From positions 1-8,283 of the forward strand of contig JAEVYX010000118.1 in the NCBI GenBank assembly GCA_023392515.1: a stretch of 8,283 nucleotides of DNA, given 5' to 3'. The notes under the pieces were generated by a model that was not told the DNA's origin, made no database searches, and was given only the letters and a program-made list of their open reading frames with translations. Below are positions 4,418 through 8,283 of this stretch, one piece after another. The position numbers were made by a program, and so were the translations under genes. Origin of the DNA: Bacillota bacterium. Lineage in GTDB: Bacteria > Bacillota > Clostridia > Christensenellales > Aristaeellaceae. Within the stretch, counting starts at the first letter, position 1, and each line of letters opens with the position of its first letter.

Positions 4418-5467
4418 ATGAGCCCAGCCGCCCCCACGCCCGCCTCTGGCAATTTGGACCGCCCTGTACTGATTGAAGTGCAAGGTGTGCATAAAGTATA
4501 CCCTACGCAAAATGGGGAAGTGACAGCGCTGAACAACATCAGCCTGAAGGTTCGCAAAGGTGATATTTATGGCATAATCGGCCTGAGCGGCGCAGGAAAA
4601 AGCACGCTGATCCGATGCATGAACCGGCTGGATGAGCCTACCGAAGGCGACATTTTGTTTGCCGGCAAGAGCATACTTGCAATGAACAAAAAGCAGCTGC
4701 TGGCTTTGCGGCGCGGTGTTAGTATGATATTTCAGCATTTCAATCTTCTCATGCAGCAAACCGTTGGGAAAAATGTGCGCTATCCCTTGGAAATTGCGGG
4801 CGTTTCCAAGCAAAAGGCAAACCAACGGGTAAAGGAACTGCTGAAAATTGTGGGGTTGGAAGAAAAGGAAAACGCCTATCCCGCACAGCTTTCCGGTGGT
4901 CAAAAGCAGCGTGTGGCCATCGCCCGGGCGCTGGCTTCCAACCCCCAGGTGCTTTTGTGCGATGAGGCTACCAGCGCCCTGGACCCAATGACCACCCAAT
5001 CCATTTTGAAATTATTGCAGGACATCAACCGCAGCCTTGGCATTACCATTGTGATAATTACCCACGAAATGGCTGTTATCCGCCAGATATGCACTCATGT
5101 GGCTATCCTGGACGGGGGCAGGATTGCTGAGGAAGGAAGCGTGAATGATGTATTTACGCATACCAAAAGCGATGCGGGGCGCCGTTTGTTTGGCATTTTA
5201 CCGGCGGAAAACGAATTGGTTTCCCCGGGCATCCCTGCCCTGCGGGTTGTGTTTGACGGGGAGCAGGTAGCTGATCCGATTATCGCCAATCTGATCCTGC
5301 ACCTGGGGATTCCCGTGAGCATCCTGGCGGCCGATGTGCGCGGCCTGAACGGGGTGCAGTACGGACAGATGCTGATTCGGGAGCCGGAGGACCCGGTGGT
5401 ATGCAAGCAAGCCATCGCCTATTTGAAGGCTCAGGGGTTGAATGTGGAGGAGGTGAACCATGTATGA
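4418..5467 (+). CDS. metN: Methionine ABC transporter ATP-binding protein MetN with NIL domain
   Basis: This cytoplasmic ATPase powers methionine import with MetI and MetQ. Its 349 residues match the family. Walker A is G55-LSGAG-K61-S-T, the Q-loop is Q106 in M-I-F-Q-H-F-N-L-L, the signature is L158-SGGQKQR, Walker B is V178-L-L-C-D-E-A-T-S-A-L-D (catalytic E183) and the H-loop is H216 in I-T-H-E-M. Residues about 270-349 form the ACT-like NIL domain, which in E. coli MetN binds cytoplasmic methionine and shuts the transporter down (trans-inhibition). The start ATG has AAGGTGG 9 nt upstream. The N-terminus is about 15 residues longer than usual (MSPAAPTPASGNL), with no in-frame ATG closer to the ABC core. 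The last codons overlap metI by 4 nt (ATGA), indicating translational coupling. Confidence 0.96.
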   Translation: MSPAAPTPASGNLDRPVLIEVQGVHKVYPTQNGEVTALNNISLKVRKGDIYGIIGLSGAGKSTLIRCMNRLDEPTEGDILFAGKSILAMNKKQLLALRRGVSMIFQHFNLLMQQTVGKNVRYPLEIAGVSKQKANQRVKELLKIVGLEEKENAYPAQLSGGQKQRVAIARALASNPQVLLCDEATSALDPMTTQSILKLLQDINRSLGITIVIITHEMAVIRQICTHVAILDGGRIAEEGSVNDVFTHTKSDAGRRLFGILPAENELVSPGIPALRVVFDGEQVADPIIANLILHLGIPVSILAADVRGLNGVQYGQMLIREPEDPVVCKQAIAYLKAQGLNVEEVNHV

Positions 5468-6126
5468 GCTGGGATAAGATGTGGGCGCTATTATGGCAAG
5501 GTATTCTGGATACGCTTTACATGACGTTGCCGGCCACTTTTTTTGCCTATGTTATTGGGCTTCCACTGGGAATTCTGCTGGTAATAACCAAAAAGGGGCA
5601 CATCAGGCCTAAACCGGCGCTTAATGCGGCCTTGGGCGCAACGGTGAATTTTCTTCGCTCGATTCCGTTTATTATCCTGTTGGTAATGCTCTTTCCTGTT
5701 ACCCGGCTTGTGATGGGCAGCGCCATAGGCACACGTTCCGTAATCTTCCCGCTGGTGATCAGCGCCTTTCCCTATGTGGCACGGATGGTGGAAAACTCCC
5801 TCAACGAGGTGGACAGCGGCGTGATAGAGGCAGCCCAGTCCATGGGCTCAACCGTGTGGCAAATCATATATAAGGTGCTGCTGCCGGAGGCGCTTCCCTC
5901 CCTTTTGAATGGGGCGACCATCTGCTTGACCACGATTCTGGCTTATACCGCGATGGCAGGGGCCGCTGGCGGAGATGGCTTGGGCAAGATCGCCATCAGC
6001 TACGGCCTTAACCGCAGGGAATACGACATCATGTATGCCGCAAGCATTGCGCTGGTGGTGCTGGTGCAGATTTTTCAGGTGTTGGGAAACAGCGGCACCA
6101 AGCGACTGGATCACCGGCACCACTAA
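5464..6126 (+). CDS. metI: Methionine ABC transporter permease MetI
   Basis: This is the membrane channel subunit. Its 220 residues are the usual MetI length, with five hydrophobic segments at about 14-40, 61-82, 91-108, 150-168 and 189-208. The EAA coupling loop that docks with MetN is at about 121-145 (IEAAQSMGSTVWQIIYKVLL then P-E-A-L-P). The ATG overlaps the metN stop as ATGA and has GGAGGAGG at about 5446-5453. The frame is open further upstream, to an ATG at 5401, but that would overlap the NIL domain codons and add residues not found in the family. A strong terminator follows 17 nt after the stop, so the operon ends here. Confidence 0.95.
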   Translation: MSWDKMWALLWQGILDTLYMTLPATFFAYVIGLPLGILLVITKKGHIRPKPALNAALGATVNFLRSIPFIILLVMLFPVTRLVMGSAIGTRSVIFPLVISAFPYVARMVENSLNEVDSGVIEAAQSMGSTVWQIIYKVLLPEALPSLLNGATICLTTILAYTAMAGAAGGDGLGKIAISYGLNRREYDIMYAASIALVVLVQIFQVLGNSGTKRLDHRHH

Positions 6127-6142
6127 CGCAAGTGGAAATTTT

Positions 6143-6188
6143 AAAGCCATGTCTGTATCCGGATAGGCGGATGGAGGCGTGGCTTTTT
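6143..6188 (+). terminator. intrinsic terminator of metNI
   Basis: AAAGCCATGTCTGTATCCG (6143-6161), loop GATAGG, and CGGATGGAGGCGTGGCTTT (6168-6186) form a 19-bp stem with some G-U pairs and one G-G mismatch. It ends in a run of five T (6184-6188). The stem carries its own A-rich 5' side. Confidence 0.85.
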
Positions 6189-6208
6189 CGCGCCTGTTAA
6201 TGGTTAAA

Positions 6209-6242
6209 GGGGCCGCTCCGATTCCCTTTTCGGAGCAGCCCC
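6209..6242 (-). terminator. intrinsic terminator of the second L,D-transpeptidase gene
   Basis: A 12-bp stem, GGGGCTGCTCCG against CGGAGCGGCCCC on the minus strand, has one C-A mismatch and a 10-nt loop. It is followed by TTTAACC in the minus direction. It lies 42 nt past the stop of the gene ending at 6285. The plus-strand side has no U-tract, so it mainly serves the minus strand. Confidence 0.7.
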
Positions 6243-6284
6243 TATGGCTGTGTGCTTTAGCTTGCAGCGGGTTTTTCCCAAGGT

Positions 6285-7985
6285 TTAGGGCGCAGGTGTG
6301 ACTTCCGGGGCGGGCAGTACATCCGCATAAATCAAGTTTAGCGTCTTACTGCCGGCAGCGCCATCTGCTGTAAGCCCGTTATCCTTTTGGTAAGCCTTTA
6401 CTGCTTTTTGCGTACCGCCATAAAAACCGCCGGTGACAGTGCCGGTATAATAGCCCAGCTCTTTTAGTTTCATCTGCAGCCAGTAAACATCCTCACCTTT
6501 GTCGCCTTTATTTAAGGTGCGGAAAGGCTGGGGCGGCGGCTGCTTGCTGTCATAAGCAGGGGGAGGTGTGGGCTCGGGGGTGGTCTTTGGCAGCATATTC
6601 TTGTAATTCAGCGGTGCGGGTTTCAAGGATTGAGTAAGCTCCGGGTCCGAAGGCAGTTTGTCGGTGATGGTGACAATCGTACCTTTGCCTGCATTTTCAT
6701 AAATCCATTTGGCATCTGCAACCAGCAGCCGAATACAACCATGGGATGCCCGGGTGCCAAGCTGGCGATAAGAGCCCACCGCCAGGTCCATGGTGTTCTT
6801 TGTGTTATAAATTACGGAATGGAAACCGATACCGTTAACAATCGGAACCCAGTATTGTACATAGACGCCGAATTTCGGGAACAGGGGAAAGCGGGAACGG
6901 CCTGCATTCAGTTTCCAGACTCCCACATCACTGGGCGTAGCCCTTGTGCCGGTGGAGCAGATCATCTGCCTGACGACCTTGGTATATTCATTGTTTTCAT
7001 CAAGCCCATAAGCTGTCACTACTTGGTTGGTGACGTCTATGGTGAGGGCATATGGCACGGGCGTGGGTATAGGGGTTGGGCGAGGCGTCGCAGAAGCGTT
7101 CAGTACCTCCACATTATTGAATATCATATTCCATGTTATTTCGCCCGTTACGCCATCCGCTGTGAGGCTGTTGTTCTTTTGAAAAGCGGCAACGGCAGCC
7201 TTGGTCTCGCTGGCATAGCTGCCGGATATGGCACCTTGATAATATCCAAGCTCCGCAAGCCTGATCTGCAGCTGTTCCACCTTTTCGCCAGTGGAACCGT
7301 TTTTCAGTTTCTTGGTATAGGCAACGCTGATGTTGTCAGGGGCAGGCGTGCCTTCCCCTCCGCTTGGTTTAGCAGACGGGGTAATAGGCGCGGGAGTAGG
7401 CGTGGGGGCGGCAGACCGTGCGGGAGTAGGCGCTGGATCGGGAACGGTTCCTGCTTTTGAAATTGCCTTATTCACATCAAACAATAATGCCTGGGTTTTT
7501 ACATCTGCCTTTCCGGTAACGTGCAGCCCATTTTTTTCCTGAAAGGTAGATATGCCGTAATAAGAGCCATCCAGGTAATTGCCGCTGATTTTGCCATTAT
7601 AGTATCCGAGATCTGTAATCCGGCTCTGCAGCGCCTTCACATCTTCTCCGGAGTCGCCTTTCTCCAAAGGACGGTATTTCGTTTCATAGAGAAGAGACAG
7701 CGTTATTTGGTCGGCAATACCGGTAGATTCCAAACCAAAATCGCTTTGAAAACTACGGATTGCCGCTTGCGTGCTTTCTTTATATGAGCCGCTGATGCTG
7801 TCGCTGTAGTAGTGAAGTACAGCCAGTTGATTTTGCAGACGGGTGACCTGCTCGCCTTCATCACCATATTTCAATGATTGCGAGTCGTCCGGCTTTTTTG
7901 TGGACGAAATGTTGCTTTCGGCCAACCCATAGACAGCTCCAAACAGCAGAACACCAATCACAATCCAAACAGCGAATCTTTTCAT
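6285..7985 (-). CDS. Secreted L,D-transpeptidase (YkuD) with four peptidoglycan-binding repeats
   Basis: The start is ATG 7985-7983, encoding MKRFAVWIVIGVLLFGAVYG and then L-A-E-S. It is preceded by TGAGGTGTC, the same ribosome binding context as the paralogue at 1854. An upstream in-frame ATG at 8087 would bury the signal peptide and is not used here. The protein has 566 residues: signal peptide 1-24, PG_binding_1 repeats at about 37-99, 107-169, 228-290 and 491-555, and the YkuD domain at about 312-441. The YkuD domain has H389 and S414-H415-G416-C417-I-R-L, with C417 the catalytic cysteine. Pro/Thr linkers lie at 182-217, 298-310 and 465-486. It should make 3-3 cross-links on the outer face while the repeats hold it to the wall. 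It is convergent with metNI. It shares the last three domains with the 426-aa paralogue, and the 43-residue stretch 491-533 is identical. It is either the longer ancestor or an expanded copy. Confidence 0.93.
   Translation of the reverse strand: MKRFAVWIVIGVLLFGAVYGLAESNISSTKKPDDSQSLKYGDEGEQVTRLQNQLAVLHYYSDSISGSYKESTQAAIRSFQSDFGLESTGIADQITLSLLYETKYRPLEKGDSGEDVKALQSRITDLGYYNGKISGNYLDGSYYGISTFQEKNGLHVTGKADVKTQALLFDVNKAISKAGTVPDPAPTPARSAAPTPTPAPITPSAKPSGGEGTPAPDNISVAYTKKLKNGSTGEKVEQLQIRLAELGYYQGAISGSYASETKAAVAAFQKNNSLTADGVTGEITWNMIFNNVEVLNASATPRPTPIPTPVPYALTIDVTNQVVTAYGLDENNEYTKVVRQMICSTGTRATPSDVGVWKLNAGRSRFPLFPKFGVYVQYWVPIVNGIGFHSVIYNTKNTMDLAVGSYRQLGTRASHGCIRLLVADAKWIYENAGKGTIVTITDKLPSDPELTQSLKPAPLNYKNMLPKTTPEPTPPPAYDSKQPPPQPFRTLNKGDKGEDVYWLQMKLKELGYYTGTVTGGFYGGTQKAVKAYQKDNGLTADGAAGSKTLNLIYADVLPAPEVTPAP
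6387..6515 (-). repeat. copy 2 of inverted paralogous block (C-terminal peptidoglycan-binding repeat)
   Basis: This is the partner of 2889-3017, with an identical encoded peptide (residues 491-533) and only silent third-position changes. With copy 1 it forms an inverted repeat whose arms enclose metQ, metN and metI. Confidence 0.85.
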
Positions 7986-8007
7986 GGGACACCTCAGTTC
8001 GTTTATC

Positions 8008-8021
8008 GTAGATAAATCTAC
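8008..8021. promoter_or_regulatory. palindrome upstream of the second L,D-transpeptidase gene
   Basis: GTAGAT-AA-ATCTAC is a perfect inverted repeat with 6-bp arms, 22 nt before the ATG at 7985. It could be a regulator site or a small hairpin. I find no convincing -35/-10 pair in 7986-8103. The best partial match on the minus strand is TTGAAA near 8048-8053, without a good -10. Confidence 0.4.
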
Positions 8022-8103
8022 TTTCATTTGAATAAACGCCGATTGTTTCAAATAGGTTCCCGCAAATCCATTTGGAATTGTTACCACTCATGCATTTTTG
8101 GAT

Positions 8104-8144
8104 AAAAGGCGGATCGCCTTGCCGTATATGGCAAAGCGATCCGC
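8104..8144 (-). terminator. hairpin with minus-strand U-tract
   Basis: A 15-bp stem with one mismatch (GCGGATCGCCTTGCC at 8109-8123 against GGCAAAGCGATCCGC at 8130-8144) has a 6-nt loop. In the minus direction it is followed by CTTTTATCC. It would end a transcript coming from beyond the right edge, upstream of the L,D-transpeptidase gene. Confidence 0.65.
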
Positions 8145-8153
8145 TGCAGACTG

Positions 8154-8173
8154 CAAAAAAACCTCTGGGAGGT
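8154..8173 (-). terminator. short hairpin with seven-T tract on the minus strand
   Basis: On the minus strand, ACCTC-CCA-GAGGT is followed by a run of T (the last arm base plus six, 8161-8155). The stem is only 5 bp but the U-tract is strong, and a perfect 10-bp GC-rich hairpin (8174-8196) directly precedes it. With the next hairpin at 8109-8144 it forms a tandem terminator. Confidence 0.55.
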
Positions 8174-8257
8174 GTCGGAGGGGCACCCCCTCCGACTGTA
8201 AATCCGAAATCGGCGGCGTGTACGTCGATTTCGGAAGCCTTGCGCAGCAAGGTTTCC
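8174..8257 (-). other. run of three further hairpins at the right edge (structured RNA or repeat element)
   Basis: The hairpins are GTCGGAGGGG-CAC-CCCCTCCGAC (8174-8196, perfect 10 bp), CCGAAATCG with CGATTTCGG (8204-8212 and 8226-8234, perfect 9 bp, 13-nt loop), and GGAAGCCTTGC-GCA-GCAAGGTTTCC (8233-8257, 11 bp with one G-U). Together with the two terminator hairpins, five stems fill about 150 bases. A minus-strand frame is open through the block to the window edge, but its translation looks like read-through of structured DNA (GGGAPPTPPRG and similar). No family is recognised. It could be the 3' end of a noncoding RNA, stacked terminators or a dispersed repeat. Confidence 0.5.
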
Positions 8258-8283
8258 TTACACCCTTCGCCGGCCGTGAGCAT

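Noticed and set aside
5401..5463. Upstream in-frame start for metI
   Set aside because: It would lie inside the metN NIL domain codons and add residues unlike MetI. The ATGA overlap at 5464 with GGAGGAGG upstream is the normal arrangement.
6630..7460. Plus-strand open frame of 276 codons
   Set aside because: It lies antisense to the L,D-transpeptidase gene at 6285-7985, whose domains are unmistakable. The open frame is a by-product of the codon pattern on the other strand.
7861..8283. Minus-strand open frame of 140 codons reaching the right edge
   Set aside because: It runs through five hairpins and overlaps the start and signal peptide of the well-supported L,D-transpeptidase gene. Its composition (GGGAPPTPPRG) looks like translated palindromes, and no ribosome binding site or domain is seen.
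1..8283. CRISPR array, tRNA or rRNA genes, phage genes
   Set aside because: I saw no regularly spaced direct repeats, no tRNA-like cloverleaf with CCA or TTCGA motifs, and no rRNA-like or phage structural sequence on either strand.

Overview
The window looks like a chromosomal segment of a low-to-mid GC Firmicute, most likely a gut-type Clostridia. The reasons are strong AGGAGG-like ribosome binding sites, TTGACA/TATAAT-type promoters, a Gram-positive methionine ABC transporter, secreted L,D-transpeptidases with PG_binding_1 repeats and proline/threonine linkers, and IS481 and IS3 debris. I cannot name the species from sequence alone.

Layout. Positions 1-1853 are an accessory, decaying zone. 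It holds the 3' end of an IS481-type transposase, a 46-codon gene tail of unknown origin, a MazG-like (COG4997-type) pyrophosphohydrolase broken by three stops and a frameshift, one apparently intact small gene of unknown function (850-1320), the first codons of a secreted-protein gene cut off by a 3' fragment of an IS3-family element, and about 320 bases with no convincing gene. Positions 1854-3134 encode a secreted L,D-transpeptidase (YkuD) between two peptidoglycan-binding domains. A hairpin at 3166-3203 lies between this gene and the convergent metQ and can serve both.

Positions 3251-6126 are a complete methionine uptake locus. metQ (substrate-binding protein) is on the minus strand and metN-metI (ATPase, permease) on the plus strand, transcribed divergently from a 333-bp control region. 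Each direction has a near-consensus vegetative promoter with a 17-bp spacer. The same inverted repeat, TTCATA-N9-TATGAA, sits over the metQ start point and again just downstream of the metN start point, so one unidentified regulator probably controls both halves. The metQ leader also carries a 23-codon ORF with a good ribosome binding site and Cys/Met codons, overlapping three related 7-8 nt elements that can form mutually exclusive hairpins. This looks like attenuation or a second operator set.

Positions 6285-7985 (minus strand) encode a longer paralogue of the first L,D-transpeptidase, with four peptidoglycan-binding repeats. The two paralogues are inverted copies flanking the methionine locus. 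The right edge (8104-8257) is a dense run of hairpins, two with minus-strand U-tracts, which may be a structured RNA end, stacked terminators or a repeat element.

The regulatory architecture of the methionine locus is the most interesting part. No wholly new multi-gene system is evident.
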